DNA of 40,117 bases from Bermanella sp. 47_1433_sub80_T6 (GTDB lineage: Bacteria > Pseudomonadota > Gammaproteobacteria > Pseudomonadales > Oceanobacteraceae), in the NCBI GenBank assembly GCA_002162985.1, contig MAAD01000059.1:1-40117 (forward strand), read 5' to 3'. Positions 9,741 to 23,516 of this stretch are shown here, in pieces. How positions within the stretch are numbered: the first letter of the stretch is position 1; every line of letters starts with the position of its first letter. The notes under the pieces were generated by a model. That model was not told where the DNA came from and ran no database searches. It saw nothing but the letters and a program-made list of their open reading frames with translations. Both the position numbers and the translations under genes were made by a program.

Positions 9741-11711
9741 ATGATGAAACCAGCTCAAATCCATTGGTCCGACGGCATTCCATTTTCTGAGGACTTCCAA
9801 GATTACTATTTCTCCAAACTCAGCGGCGTAAGCGAAACCCGCTATGTATTCCTTGAAAACAGCCAACTGCCACAAAGATGGCACTCACTCAAGGAAGGTC
9901 ACTTTAGTATTTGTGAAACCGGCTTTGGCACGGGGTTAAATTTCTTATGCACTTGGCAGTCATGGCTACAAAACAGCCAAAGCCACGAGCAACTGCATTT
10001 CATCAGTGTGGAAAAACACCCTATAACAAAGTGCGACCTGACCAAAATACTTGAAACATGGCCAGAGTTTTCCGACCTAAGCAGCCAGTTATTGAATCAA
10101 TACCCGCCCATGGTCCCTGGCTGGCATACCCTGCATTTTCAGCCAGACCCACAGAGTGGCACCATCACCCTACAACTTTTTTTTGGTGATATAGAAAGCT
10201 GGCTACCGCAAATTCAAGGGCCCGTAGACGCCTGGTTTTTAGATGGTTTTGCCCCCGTCAAAAACCCCGACATGTGGCACGATTCGTTATTTTTACACAT
10301 GGCCCGACTCACCAAAGCTCAAGGCACGGTGGCCACCTTCAGTGCCGCCAGCCAGGTTAAACGCAGCTTAAAAGCCGCCGGTTTTAGCGTGCAGAAGGTC
10401 GCAGGTTTTGGTAAAAAACGGGAAATGGGCAAAGCCGTTCAAACCTTTAGTAGTGGCCCGCAAGCCCCTTTTTATATCGACAATAAACCCTGGTTTGAAA
10501 GCCCGTTACTGACAATTGATAATTCTCAAGAGAATACAGCCATCATCATCGGCGGCGGCATCTCCGGATGCAGCACCGCCCATGCGCTAGCTAAACGAGG
10601 CTGGAAAGTTAAGATACTGGAGCAACATTCTTCACTTGCTACTGAGGCCTCGGGCAACACTCAAGGGGTGTTATACGCCAAATTATCCACCAACCTAAAC
10701 CCCCATAGCCAGTTTTACCTAGCCGGCTACTTGTACAGCTTAAACTTGCTTAAGTCCCAACTGAACAGGCAACACTGGGATGATTGCGGGGTATTGCAAC
10801 TGGCCTTGAATGACAAGGAATTTGCCCGCCAGCAATCCTTCCTTAAAAATAATGAGCTAAGCGATATTATCGTGGCGGTAAATCGGCAGCAGGCCAGCGA
10901 AATTGCTGGCATTAACATTGAACACCCAGGACTATTTTTTAAAGATGGCAGCTGGGTTTATCCAAAATATTGGTGTGAAAAACTGGTGCAACATAAAAAC
11001 ATCGAAGTTTGCTACAACACCCATATTAAAGACCTTAACCAAACATCAGATAAAACATGGCAGGCCCAGTCCAGTGAGAATCAGGTTTTTAATGCCAAGG
11101 TAGTGGTGGTTTGCAGTGCCCTGCAAAGCTTAAAATTTGATATGTTGAATTTTCTGCCCCTTAAGGGCATACCCGGGCAAGTGAGCCAGGTTGACGCCGA
11201 GCAGTTAAAACTGGATACCATTTTATGTGGCTCCAATTACGTAGCCCCTACCCTGGATGGCAAACTCAGTTTTGGCGCCACCTTTAGGGTCAACAGCGCT
11301 AACCTTAGTGAAACGGAAGCGGATCACGTAAAAAATCTAGACAATCTAAAACACAGTTTCCCAGGCGTAGCCCAACAACTAACAGGAACAGAGACAATAT
11401 CGGGGCGCACCTCGGTACGCTGTACTACACAAGACTACACCCCTATTGCAGGCCCAATTTGTGATAGCAGAAAATTTAACACAGAATTTAGTGAGCTGAG
11501 TAAAAACAAAAAATGGCGCTTTTTTAAATCGGCACCCTTTTTAAATGGTTTGTATGTGAACCTGGGACATGGCTCCAGAGGGTTAACGTCTGCCCCCATA
11601 TGCGCCGAGCTGGTGGCTGCCCAAATAAATAATGAGCCTTGGCCCATGGCCAAAAAACTGGCTCACATAGTGAACCCCAACCGGTTTTTAGTGAAAGGGT
11701 TAATCAACTAA
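9741..11711 (+). CDS. mnmC: Bifunctional tRNA mnm5s2U methyltransferase/FAD-dependent oxidoreductase
   Basis: N-terminal FGTGLNFL methyltransferase region with DAWFLDGFAPVKNPDMW; C-terminal FAD motif AIIIGGGISGCSTAHALAKRGWKVKILEQ. Confidence 0.95.
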   Translation: MMKPAQIHWSDGIPFSEDFQDYYFSKLSGVSETRYVFLENSQLPQRWHSLKEGHFSICETGFGTGLNFLCTWQSWLQNSQSHEQLHFISVEKHPITKCDLTKILETWPEFSDLSSQLLNQYPPMVPGWHTLHFQPDPQSGTITLQLFFGDIESWLPQIQGPVDAWFLDGFAPVKNPDMWHDSLFLHMARLTKAQGTVATFSAASQVKRSLKAAGFSVQKVAGFGKKREMGKAVQTFSSGPQAPFYIDNKPWFESPLLTIDNSQENTAIIIGGGISGCSTAHALAKRGWKVKILEQHSSLATEASGNTQGVLYAKLSTNLNPHSQFYLAGYLYSLNLLKSQLNRQHWDDCGVLQLALNDKEFARQQSFLKNNELSDIIVAVNRQQASEIAGINIEHPGLFFKDGSWVYPKYWCEKLVQHKNIEVCYNTHIKDLNQTSDKTWQAQSSENQVFNAKVVVVCSALQSLKFDMLNFLPLKGIPGQVSQVDAEQLKLDTILCGSNYVAPTLDGKLSFGATFRVNSANLSETEADHVKNLDNLKHSFPGVAQQLTGTETISGRTSVRCTTQDYTPIAGPICDSRKFNTEFSELSKNKKWRFFKSAPFLNGLYVNLGHGSRGLTSAPICAELVAAQINNEPWPMAKKLAHIVNPNRFLVKGLIN

Positions 11712-11746
11712 CCACGATGTAGTGATGCCTGCCTTGAAAAACAGGG

Positions 11747-11971
11747 TTAGTCGTTGGCCGCCTGATCACGGCCGTAGGGGCATTTAGGCAATACGTAGTT
11801 TTTTGCTGCGAAGCGGTTTTTACGAATGGCTCGCATCACCTCTTCAATTTGCCGGCATTGCTCACGGGTTTGAGCCAATTGCGCCTGCAACTCATCGGTA
11901 CATGAGAACAAATCTTTTATTACTTTACGAAACTTATAGTCTTGCAGGTGAACCATGCTTCCCTCCCCCAT
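11747..11971 (-). CDS. Small hypothetical protein (74 aa)
   Basis: Predicted helical ORF between mnmC and the yheU-like gene; no family recognised. Confidence 0.45.
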   Translation of the reverse strand: MGEGSMVHLQDYKFRKVIKDLFSCTDELQAQLAQTREQCRQIEEVMRAIRKNRFAAKNYVLPKCPYGRDQAAND

Positions 11972-12134
11972 ACACTCATATTAAAGCCAATCTTTGGCCA
12001 AGTGCTTATATTCAGGTTAGTCTTGAAATAGGGGGAGGCGCCAGCATGAAGAACGAATTGAGCTAAAAGAATAAAAAAAACTCAGTTTTGAGTATTATGC
12101 AATCAAATATCGGCAATGGACATGCCGAGTCTTA

Positions 12135-12380
12135 TTATAGAAACTGCCCTAGTTCTTCCTTAAGCATCAAGCCCGCAGATTGACTGTCATGATCAAATAC
12201 AATGAGCACCTGACCCTGTTTAATTTGCGCCATGACCTGCTCACATTTATCATCAAACGACACCTCTATCAATCCATAATCTGTGCCTTCGCGGTTAATG
12301 AACTCCTCTAACACCCCATGCAGAGCGTCTTTACTGAGCTTTTGATAAGGGATTAGGGTGTATTGATCAGAGTCGGACAT
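12135..12380 (-). CDS. YheU family protein
   Basis: TLIPYQKLSKDALHGVLEEFINREGTDYGLIEVSFDDKCEQVMAQIKQGQVLIVFD is characteristic. Confidence 0.85.
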   Translation of the reverse strand: MSDSDQYTLIPYQKLSKDALHGVLEEFINREGTDYGLIEVSFDDKCEQVMAQIKQGQVLIVFDHDSQSAGLMLKEELGQFL

Positions 12381-12416
12381 GGCTTGCTCATTATTCTACA
12401 AGGGTATTTGGCGAGT

Positions 12417-12857
12417 TTATTTCAGGAAGGCCGCTTCGCGTTCCCATTCACACTTCACCCTAAGATCGCCGCTATTGGGCACATGGCAACCCACATTGGT
12501 GGGCTCCCAGTTAAAGGTGTGTTTTCCACTTAATTCCGTTTCCAGGTGCACGGTGGCACTCACCCAGTACATTTGCTTGAGCAAATCTTCAAATTTTTGC
12601 ATCCACAATTCCCACTCATATTCTACCGCACGATAAGATGCGCCAAAGTGAATCACCTGGGTGTGGTATGAGCCACTAAAGATATCCAGGCCAGGCAAAG
12701 TAAACATGTCACCACACAAGAATGGCGAGGTAGCATCAAACGATTGGGGTAGGTCTAACAAGCAGGCGCTGTTCACCATACGACGCTGCTGAGCATCCAG
12801 CTCGGGGGTCATGGCAATGTCTTTTATGATGCCGTAAACAATTGATTCCTGATCCAC
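12417..12857 (-). CDS. Hypothetical protein (146 aa)
   Basis: Intact ORF in an otherwise empty interval in line with the flanking minus-strand genes; no family recognised. Confidence 0.6.
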   Translation of the reverse strand: MDQESIVYGIIKDIAMTPELDAQQRRMVNSACLLDLPQSFDATSPFLCGDMFTLPGLDIFSGSYHTQVIHFGASYRAVEYEWELWMQKFEDLLKQMYWVSATVHLETELSGKHTFNWEPTNVGCHVPNSGDLRVKCEWEREAAFLK

Positions 12858-12947
12858 CAGGAGGTCCTTCTACAATTTATATTAGGTGCAAATTAATGTT
12901 AACCGCAAAACACACTGCTTTATGTGACCGCTTGCTGTTTCCTGGCA

Positions 12948-15672
<2,725 letters not shown>

Positions 15673-15709
15673 TTATGTAACGCTATTTTTTACAGCTATT
15701 TAATTAAAG

Positions 15710-16837
15710 CTATTTGTTGATAGATATATGTTTTCGGGTAAATTCACGAACGCGATTGCGATAATGCTCCAAGGTTTGAGGCGTCAAAGCACTGTGGCTT
15801 TCATCATATAGGGAAGCATTAAAATTCCGTGCAAATACCAGTGCCACTTCCGACATGGCATCAAACGCTTCCATGGGGTTTTGCGGGCCAGGCAAGCTCA
15901 TGAACAAACTTATGCCCGGGGTGGACATCACGTCCATAATATCTAAATCAAAGATACCGGGTTGCAACGCATTTACCACGCTGAATTGAATTTTTCCTTG
16001 CGCATTAGCTTGCTCAAACCGATGAAAAATATCCATCTCACCATGGCGCATGTCGCATGCCTTAAATACCTGCAATAAATCCTCGCCTTTCAATAGCGGC
16101 TCATCATCTTTTAAAACATTAATCACAATAATTTCTTGAGCGGCGGCGCGCTCCGCCAACTTTTCTCCCACCACTTGGGGAGTTATGGTACTGGCCGACT
16201 GTTCACCAGCAGCATGATCTTCGCCCACTGCTGGGGTTTGAGCATCGGAAAATAGTGGATCAAAATCGGGTTCACCGGCACGGGCGGTGATGGGTTCGTC
16301 TTGCAAGGTTTGCTGTACAAACTCAGGCAGGTGCAACTCATGTTGCTTAGGCGGATTAGGGGCCACCTCGCTGCCCAGCTCCACTGGTTCCATTAACACA
16401 GGCACCGCTTGCTGATCTTCCAGTAATGACTCTATTTCTTGCAGAGGGTCTACTGGCGTGTGAGCACCATCCACTTTAGGTTCAGCCTTTGATACGGCCA
16501 CTTGTTGGGGTTTAGCGACCCGCAGCGGCTTTTTTTCGTCAGGGGCTACATGAATATCAACCAGAGCTGAATCATCTATTTGATCATTGGCCAGCTTTTC
16601 ATCCACCACCCTGCTTAAGAAATCACTTTGCAGCAAGTCATCTGCAATTTCCAACTCATCATAATCGGCACTACTGTACTCGACGGTGGACTCCGAGGTC
16701 TCGTCGCCCAAGATGTCGATATTATTATCCAGCTGGTTGTTACGTGAATCACGTACCCGTTTAATGCCATCCCACACTATGAAGGTAATGACCACCAAAC
16801 CAACCACCAGGATAAAACTGTGTAAACTTATATCCAT
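15710..16837 (-). CDS. zipA: Cell division protein ZipA
   Basis: N-terminal TM, acidic linker, C-terminal FtsZ-binding domain (MDIFHRFEQANAQGKIQFSVVNALQPGIFDLDIMDVMSTPGISLFMSLPGPQNPMEAFDAM); lies between smc and ligA. Confidence 0.93.
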   Translation of the reverse strand: MDISLHSFILVVGLVVITFIVWDGIKRVRDSRNNQLDNNIDILGDETSESTVEYSSADYDELEIADDLLQSDFLSRVVDEKLANDQIDDSALVDIHVAPDEKKPLRVAKPQQVAVSKAEPKVDGAHTPVDPLQEIESLLEDQQAVPVLMEPVELGSEVAPNPPKQHELHLPEFVQQTLQDEPITARAGEPDFDPLFSDAQTPAVGEDHAAGEQSASTITPQVVGEKLAERAAAQEIIVINVLKDDEPLLKGEDLLQVFKACDMRHGEMDIFHRFEQANAQGKIQFSVVNALQPGIFDLDIMDVMSTPGISLFMSLPGPQNPMEAFDAMSEVALVFARNFNASLYDESHSALTPQTLEHYRNRVREFTRKHISINK

Positions 16838-16899
16838 TGTGTTTTATTTAGTCTGTATATTGAATTTTCTATGGTTAATCAAAAGCCGAACAACCTAAA

Positions 16900-19800
16900 T
16901 TATTCGGTCATCTCTACCGCTTCTTCCACATTCACCGACACGATGCGTGACACACCCGGCTCATGCATGGTCACACCCATTAATTGATGGGCCATTTCCA
17001 TGGCAATCTTATTGTGAGAGATATAAATAAATTGCACTTTCTCAGACATAGCGTGTACCAAGCGTGCATATCGCTCAACGTTAGCATCGTCCAGAGGCGC
17101 ATCCACTTCATCTAGCATACAAAATGGCGCCGGCTTTAGCCTGAATATGGAGAACACCAACGCGATGGCCGTTAGCGCTTTTTCACCACCGGAAAGCAAA
17201 TGAATGGTACTGTTCTTTTTACCCGGTGGCCTGGCCATGATCGCCACACCCGTATCCAGTAAGTCATCACCGGTGAGCTCCAAATAAGCATGGCCGCCGC
17301 CAAACACCTTGGGAAACAATTCTTTTAGACCCATATTGATCTTATCGAAGGTTTCTTTAAAGCGGGTACGGGTTTCCTTATCTATCTTATGTATGGCATT
17401 TTCAAGGGTAGCCAGGGCTTTTTCCAAGTCCAGATTCTGCTTATCTAAATACTCTTTGCGTTCCGACTGGGTTTTAAATTCTTCGATGGCCGCCAGGTTA
17501 ATGGCCCCCAAGCGAGTGATACGCTGCTGAATTTGCTCAAGCTGAGCCTGACACGCTTCGATACTGGCTTCATCGGACAAGCCTTCCAACACCTCTTGTA
17601 GCTGCAGTTTTTGCTCAGCCAATTGCTCTTCGATACCACCGCGACGAGTATGAATGGTTTGATACTGCATGCGGCTTTGCTCAAGCTTGGAGCGAATGGC
17701 CTGAGCAGCCTGTTCGATGTTGTGACGCTTTTGTTCAATTTCACGAATCTCGGATTCCAGCAATTCTTTTTTACTGCGAGAATTTTTCATGAGGGTCTCA
17801 ACGTCCAGACGCTGAGTCATCATTTCTTCATACTGAAGCTTCAGCTCTTCAACCGGACTGTCCCCTTCATTTTGCTGTTCTACAAGCTGAGTTTGGCGTT
17901 CATCCAGTTTTTGCTTTTGCTGGTCGTGGCGCACCATGGCATCGGCTAAAGACTGCTTCTGATAACTAAGGGTTTGCACTTTTAGCTGCTGCTGGTGAGC
18001 ATGGTCTTTTTGATGGCGAGCCTGTTGGCGAGCATTATCCAGCGCTTCGCGATTTTGATCTCGTTGATGCAATAGGTCTTCGCGTTGTGCGGTGAAGGCT
18101 TCCATGTCTTGCATGGCAGTTTGCCAGGTTAAACGAGTTTCCTGCAGACTTTCTTGTTCGCTGTCTTTTTGTTCTTTTTGCTCGTTGATCTCGCCAAGCA
18201 ACTGATTGCGACGATTTAGTTGCTGCTCTAGCTGTACTTTTTCAGCATGAATGGTGGATTTATGATCCGACAATTGCTGGGCGGCCTGAGTCACTTCACG
18301 CTGACCATTATCGCGTTGTTGCTCGAGGGTATTGATGCGCAAAGACGCTGCCTCTAAATCGGCATCCAATTCTTCTACCAAGGCATCAAGGTCATCTTCT
18401 TTTTCAATTAATTCTGTTAATTCTTGTTTACGGGCCAATACACCGGCCTGGTCCTCACCTGAACGTTTTACTCGAATCCAGCTTTTACCCAACCAGATAC
18501 CATCTCGGGTGATAATGCTTTCATCATCATTTAGGCTGTCGCGCATTTGCATGGCGCCATTTAAATCGTCGCTAGTACGTACTAGATTTAACCAGGGCGC
18601 ACTTAAGCCTCTCACTTTTTGAGCAAGGGATTGTGGCGGCGCTGTATTTTGCCCGCTGTTGTCCATGAGGGTAATTTGCCCCTGAGATAACTGCTGCAAA
18701 CGCTGGGCATATTGATCGATGGAGGGTAATACAACGGCCTGTAGTTGCTCGGCTAAAATAGTCTCCACCGCCGTTTCCCAGCCAGCGTCCACACTAAGCT
18801 GATCTGCCAGGCGTGGCATTTGATGTAACTGATGACTTTGCAACCAGCGGCCGGTTTCACCGTCTGTTCCCAATGCGGCTTGCTGCAAGGCTTCCAATGA
18901 AGCCTTGCGACCCATGACAGTTTGTAATTGGCTGCGCGATTCATTAAGTTGCACACTTAATTGCTGCTGCTGCTCACGGCTGCTTTCCAGTTGAGTTTGA
19001 TATTGGGCAACATCCTGCATCTGTTGTTCAAGCTGCAGTTCTTTTTCACCCAGCTCTTCATCCAGCATGGCCAGCTGCTCTTCAGCTTCATCGCCGATAT
19101 GCAATTCTTCCAGTTCATTTTGCAAGCGCACCAGGCGTTGCTGAACACGGGTGATGTTCTGCTCATACTGTTGAATTTGTGACTGACTTACGTCGGCGAT
19201 GCGTTGCGGCTCGGCCGATTGTTCGTTAAAGGTATCCCATGCCAATTGCCAATTTTGCATGGCTTCTTCGGCGGTCATTAAATGCTCCTGACCGGATTCT
19301 TCCTGAGCGTTGAGTAGCTCAGACTCCGGCTCCAGGGCCATCAGCTCTTCTTCCAGCGTCTCCAGAGTTTGCGCATCTTCTTCTTTTTGCATGGCCAGCT
19401 CTTCAAAAGACTGAGCCAACTCTTGTAAATCGCCGTCCAGCTGCAAAGAACGCTGACTTTGGAACTGAATATTTTGTTCCATACGCCCAAGACTGCCGCC
19501 CAACTCATAAAATTGAGCCTGGATTTTTTCAAATTCATCGGTTAAATCCACCAGCAATATGCGTTTTTCTTCCACGCTGGTATCGTCTTGCACTTGGTTG
19601 GTAACCACTTCCTCTAAGGACAATTCCTGTTCGGCAATGACCTGATTAATCTGGCTTAACTCGGTGTCCATGGTGCGCCAGCGCATGGCCAGCAGTTGCG
19701 CACGGGTTTGTCTTTCGTCTTGCTTGAAGGCGGTATATTTTTGCGCGGCATCGGCCTGGCGTTGCAGGCGATTGATTTGTCGACCCAGCTCTTCACGAAT

Positions 19801-20388
19801 ATCGCTTAGGCGTTCGAGGTTTTCGTTGGTGCGGCGAATTCGGTTTTCGGTTTCACGGCGGCGTTCCTTGTATTTGGAAATACCAGCGGCTTCTTCGATA
19901 AATACTCGCAGTTCTTCAGGCTTGGATTCAATTAACTTGGAAATCATGCCCTGCTCGATGATGGCATAACTTCTTGGGCCTAGGCCTGTGCCCAGGAACA
20001 AGTCGGTAATATCGCGGCGACGACACTTAGTGCCGTTTAAATAATAAGTAGACTGCCCATCTCTAGTCACTTTACGTTTCAGGGATATCTCAGAATACTG
20101 AGCGTACTCCCCCGCCAGTTTGCCTTCGCTGTTATCAAATACTAATTCAACCGTGGTTTGACCCACGGGTTTGCGGCCCACAGAGCCATTGAATATAACA
20201 TCTGTCATGGAGTCGCCACGCAGATTTTTGGCGGAACTTTCCCCCATTACCCAGCGCACCGCATCGATGGTATTGGATTTACCACAGCCGTTGGGACCCA
20301 CAATACAGGTTAGGTTAGTGGGAAATGGAATTTTGGTGGGATCAACAAAAGATTTGAATCCCGCCATTTTTATGGACTTGAGTCGCAC
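16900..20388 (-). CDS. smc: Chromosome segregation protein SMC
   Basis: Walker A GPNGCGKSNTIDAVRWVMGE, long coiled coils, signature LSGGEKALTAIALVFSIF, Walker B PAPFCMLDEVDAPLDDANVER. Confidence 0.97.
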   Translation of the reverse strand: MRLKSIKMAGFKSFVDPTKIPFPTNLTCIVGPNGCGKSNTIDAVRWVMGESSAKNLRGDSMTDVIFNGSVGRKPVGQTTVELVFDNSEGKLAGEYAQYSEISLKRKVTRDGQSTYYLNGTKCRRRDITDLFLGTGLGPRSYAIIEQGMISKLIESKPEELRVFIEEAAGISKYKERRRETENRIRRTNENLERLSDIREELGRQINRLQRQADAAQKYTAFKQDERQTRAQLLAMRWRTMDTELSQINQVIAEQELSLEEVVTNQVQDDTSVEEKRILLVDLTDEFEKIQAQFYELGGSLGRMEQNIQFQSQRSLQLDGDLQELAQSFEELAMQKEEDAQTLETLEEELMALEPESELLNAQEESGQEHLMTAEEAMQNWQLAWDTFNEQSAEPQRIADVSQSQIQQYEQNITRVQQRLVRLQNELEELHIGDEAEEQLAMLDEELGEKELQLEQQMQDVAQYQTQLESSREQQQQLSVQLNESRSQLQTVMGRKASLEALQQAALGTDGETGRWLQSHQLHQMPRLADQLSVDAGWETAVETILAEQLQAVVLPSIDQYAQRLQQLSQGQITLMDNSGQNTAPPQSLAQKVRGLSAPWLNLVRTSDDLNGAMQMRDSLNDDESIITRDGIWLGKSWIRVKRSGEDQAGVLARKQELTELIEKEDDLDALVEELDADLEAASLRINTLEQQRDNGQREVTQAAQQLSDHKSTIHAEKVQLEQQLNRRNQLLGEINEQKEQKDSEQESLQETRLTWQTAMQDMEAFTAQREDLLHQRDQNREALDNARQQARHQKDHAHQQQLKVQTLSYQKQSLADAMVRHDQQKQKLDERQTQLVEQQNEGDSPVEELKLQYEEMMTQRLDVETLMKNSRSKKELLESEIREIEQKRHNIEQAAQAIRSKLEQSRMQYQTIHTRRGGIEEQLAEQKLQLQEVLEGLSDEASIEACQAQLEQIQQRITRLGAINLAAIEEFKTQSERKEYLDKQNLDLEKALATLENAIHKIDKETRTRFKETFDKINMGLKELFPKVFGGGHAYLELTGDDLLDTGVAIMARPPGKKNSTIHLLSGGEKALTAIALVFSIFRLKPAPFCMLDEVDAPLDDANVERYARLVHAMSEKVQFIYISHNKIAMEMAHQLMGVTMHEPGVSRIVSVNVEEAVEMTE

Positions 20389-20407
20389 ACTACGCCCCTT
20401 ATAATTA

Positions 20408-21091
20408 TTAGTGCTCTAGGGCATTCATCATGATGTCGAGTAAATGTTTACCATAGTCTTGCATGGATTTTTCCACTTTAACTATGTCACGCTTTAATAC
20501 ACCTTCCAGCAATTGTGCAAAGAAGGTCATACTGTACCCCATGGCATCGGCATCAATGGATAATGCCATGTGGTATGCACGGTGAATGGCTGGCTGAAGA
20601 TCTTCCAGCATGCCTTCTAAATAAGTGTTTTTTGCCATGGGGTATGCCATGCGCATTAAATCAAAACCGGCTTTCACGACCCGTTCCGCCGTTTCAGCAT
20701 CAGAGCCGTTAGCGATGGTGCGAATTTTTTGCAACTGTTCCACCAAAGGATCCAGCTCACCCGGCTGCCAATCGTTAGCCACTTTAGTCGCCAACACAAT
20801 TAATAAAATAATATATATTTCGTATAAGGCTTTAACATTGGCCTTATTCATCTCGGCCACCATGGCACCACGGCGAGGCAAGATATCAATCAGATGACGG
20901 CTCTCTAGAATCAATAACGCTTCGCGTACTGAGCCACGACTTACTTCTAGATCGTTGGCCACTTTAAGTTCTTGAATCCGTTCTTTGGACTGCATCTTAC
21001 CGGTGATAATTTGATCACCAAGATGTTGAGCAATTTGTTCTGCCAAACTCTCTGGAGCTTTAAAACTCATGGGGCCCTGAATCCTGTACAA
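20408..21091 (-). CDS. GntR family (FCD domain) transcriptional regulator
   Basis: wHTH: LAEQIAQHLGDQIITGKMQSKERIQELKVANDLEVSRGSVREALLILESRHLIDILPRRGAMV. Likely start at the ATG at 21070. Confidence 0.9.
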   Translation of the reverse strand: MYRIQGPMSFKAPESLAEQIAQHLGDQIITGKMQSKERIQELKVANDLEVSRGSVREALLILESRHLIDILPRRGAMVAEMNKANVKALYEIYIILLIVLATKVANDWQPGELDPLVEQLQKIRTIANGSDAETAERVVKAGFDLMRMAYPMAKNTYLEGMLEDLQPAIHRAYHMALSIDADAMGYSMTFFAQLLEGVLKRDIVKVEKSMQDYGKHLLDIMMNALEH

Positions 21092-21276
21092 ATTTCAGTC
21101 AATACCAACCTGTGCATCACAGGTACAAGCGCGACAGTGTACCATAATACCCACAATTAACTATGTGTAGTACGGCTCGCTTTGCCACTTAAAATGAGGC
21201 GGGAGTAGCGCTGTCATTTACTGCAATCCGCTCACGGCAATTAAGCCATAAACGAATCACAGATAAATAATATTGC

Positions 21277-23244
21277 TTAAGCGGTAATCGCAGACTCGGT
21301 AATTTTTTTATGCTCAATGATCAGAGCATCCACCACCGATGGATCGGCCAGGGTTGAAGTATCACCCAGAGTATCAAACTCGTTAGCGGCAATCTTGCGC
21401 AAGATACGGCGCATAATTTTACCGCTGCGCGTCTTGGGCAGCCCTGGAGAAAATTGAATGAGATCCGGACTAGCAATGCCCCCGATATCGCTGCGCACCC
21501 AGTTTTTTAATTCTTTTTTCAATTCGTCACTGGCCACTGCATTCGCATTCAAGGTCACGTACACGTAAATCCCCTGCCCTTTGATATCATGGGGGTAACC
21601 CACCACGGCAGCCTCAGCCACATGCTGGTGAGCCACCAACGAACTTTCGATTTCGGCGGTACCCATGCGGTGACCCGATACATTTAATACATCGTCCACG
21701 CGGCCGGTAATCCAGTAATAACCGTCTTCATCGCGACGTACACCGTCCCCCGTAAAATAAGTGCCCGGGAAAGTTTTAAAATAAGTCTCGGCGAAACGCT
21801 CATGATCCCCATAGATACTGCGCATCTGTCCGGGCCAGCTATCGGTCATGACCATATTACCTTCAGCCACACCCTCCAATACTTTACCATCGTTATCGAC
21901 AATGGCCGGTGAGACACCCGGTAGCGGCTTAGTGGCAGAACCCGGCTTTAAATCGGTGGCGCCAGGTAACGGACTGATTAAAATTCCGCCGGTTTCGGTT
22001 TGCCACCAGGTATCTACTATGGGGCACTTACTGTTGCCTATGGTTTTGAAATACCACTCCCAGGCTTCCGGGTTAATGGGCTCACCCACACTGCCTAACA
22101 ATCTAAGGCTGTTTCTATGGGTGCCCTCGATGGCTTTATCACCCTGAGCCATCAACGCACGAATGGCGGTGGGGGCGGTATAAAGAATGTTAATTTTATG
22201 TTTATCCACCACCTGAGCCATACGGTTAACTGCCGGGTAATTGGGCACCCCCTCAAACAAGACGGTGGTGGCACCATTGGCCAGTGGGCCGTAGATCATA
22301 TAGCTATGACCGGTAATCCAGCCCACATCTGCGGTACACCAGTAAATTTCGCCAGGCTTGTAATCAAATACATGCTGATGGGTAAACGCGGCATAGACCA
22401 GATAACCCCCTGTAGTATGCAACACCCCTTTGGGTTTGCCGGTGCTGCCCGAGGTGTAAAGAATGAACAACGGATCCTCTGCGTTCATCTCTTCACAGGG
22501 GCAATCTGCATCGACCAACTTAAGGGCCTGACCATAGTCCACGTCACGACCCTCCAGCCAGCTCACATTACTGCCAGTACGTTTAACCACCAGCACCTTC
22601 TCTACACATTCGGTACCGGCAATGTTTAGGGCTGTATCTACACTGGCCTTCAATGGCACTTTTTTACCGGCGCGCACCCCTTCGTCGGCGGTGATCACCC
22701 ACTTACTGGCACAACCTTCGATGCGACCAGCCAAGGCATCCGGGCTAAAACCACCAAACACCACACTATGAATAGCGCCAATACGGGCGCAGGCCAACAT
22801 GGCCAGGGAAGCTTCTACGATCATGGGCATATAAAGAGTGACCACATCACCCTTTTGCACACCCATGTCTTTTAATACATTGGCAAACTTGGAAACCTGA
22901 TCTTTGAGCTCACTATAAGTAAGGGTTTTATCATCATTAGGATCATCCCCTTCCCAAATGATGGCGGTATCCTGGGCTTTTTCTGGCAAGTGGCGATCAA
23001 CACAGTTATGACAAACGTTCAGGGTGCCGTCGTGAAACCATTTAATGTGTAAGTCTTTTACATCAAAATTCACGTCTTTAACCTGAGTGTAAGGCTTCAT
23101 CCAATCCAGGCGCTTGCCTTGCTGCCCCCAAAATTCCTCAGGATCAGCCATGGACTGCTGATACATCTCTACCGCCTGTTCGCTGTTCACATAGGCGCGC
23201 TGCGCCCATTCAGGACTCACTTTATGCAGGGGATAATCACTCAT
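21277..23244 (-). CDS. acs: Acetate-CoA ligase (acetyl-CoA synthetase)
   Basis: [70 protein letters not shown]. Confidence 0.96.
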   Translation of the reverse strand: MSDYPLHKVSPEWAQRAYVNSEQAVEMYQQSMADPEEFWGQQGKRLDWMKPYTQVKDVNFDVKDLHIKWFHDGTLNVCHNCVDRHLPEKAQDTAIIWEGDDPNDDKTLTYSELKDQVSKFANVLKDMGVQKGDVVTLYMPMIVEASLAMLACARIGAIHSVVFGGFSPDALAGRIEGCASKWVITADEGVRAGKKVPLKASVDTALNIAGTECVEKVLVVKRTGSNVSWLEGRDVDYGQALKLVDADCPCEEMNAEDPLFILYTSGSTGKPKGVLHTTGGYLVYAAFTHQHVFDYKPGEIYWCTADVGWITGHSYMIYGPLANGATTVLFEGVPNYPAVNRMAQVVDKHKINILYTAPTAIRALMAQGDKAIEGTHRNSLRLLGSVGEPINPEAWEWYFKTIGNSKCPIVDTWWQTETGGILISPLPGATDLKPGSATKPLPGVSPAIVDNDGKVLEGVAEGNMVMTDSWPGQMRSIYGDHERFAETYFKTFPGTYFTGDGVRRDEDGYYWITGRVDDVLNVSGHRMGTAEIESSLVAHQHVAEAAVVGYPHDIKGQGIYVYVTLNANAVASDELKKELKNWVRSDIGGIASPDLIQFSPGLPKTRSGKIMRRILRKIAANEFDTLGDTSTLADPSVVDALIIEHKKITESAITA

Positions 23245-23415
23245 AGAAACTCCACGCCCAAAAAGCAGGCTAAAAATTGTTTTATTTTTTTAATGCAGTG
23301 AATTTAAACGCAAGCTGGGCGGGTTTCAACTATTTAGGGATCGACAGGGGAATTAATAGAGAGCTGACCATAAAATCAGCTACATATGGTTATTACCGCT
23401 CATCCTGAACATAAC

Positions 23416-23490
23416 CGCTCATTGCCATCCATGGCACCGCGTCATACTGTACTTCCTGTACATAAAAAGCCCGAGACGGGCTCGGGCTTA
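23416..23490. repeat. Dispersed intergenic structured repeat, family 1, copy B (includes the terminator hairpin)
   Basis: CGCTCATTGCCATCCATGGCACCGCGTCATACTGTACTTCCTGTACATAAAAAGCCCG matches copy A at 791-862. Confidence 0.75.
23467..23489 (-). terminator. Intrinsic terminator for the ALDH gene
   Basis: AAGCCCGAG-ACGGG-CTCGGGCTT; the minus strand continues into a T-rich tract (TTTTTATG). Confidence 0.8.
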
Positions 23491-23516
23491 GAGGCCAAAC
23501 TGTGTTTAGGCCTGAT

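Noticed and set aside
16900-20388. Possible MukB or defence-type SMC (e.g. Wadjet-like)
   Set aside because: The sequence has classical SMC head motifs, lies in the smc-zipA-ligA context, and scpA/scpB are in the same window. This is the housekeeping condensin.
22117-22629. 170-aa plus-strand ORF opposite acs
   Set aside because: Shadow ORF within a highly conserved gene; no independent support.
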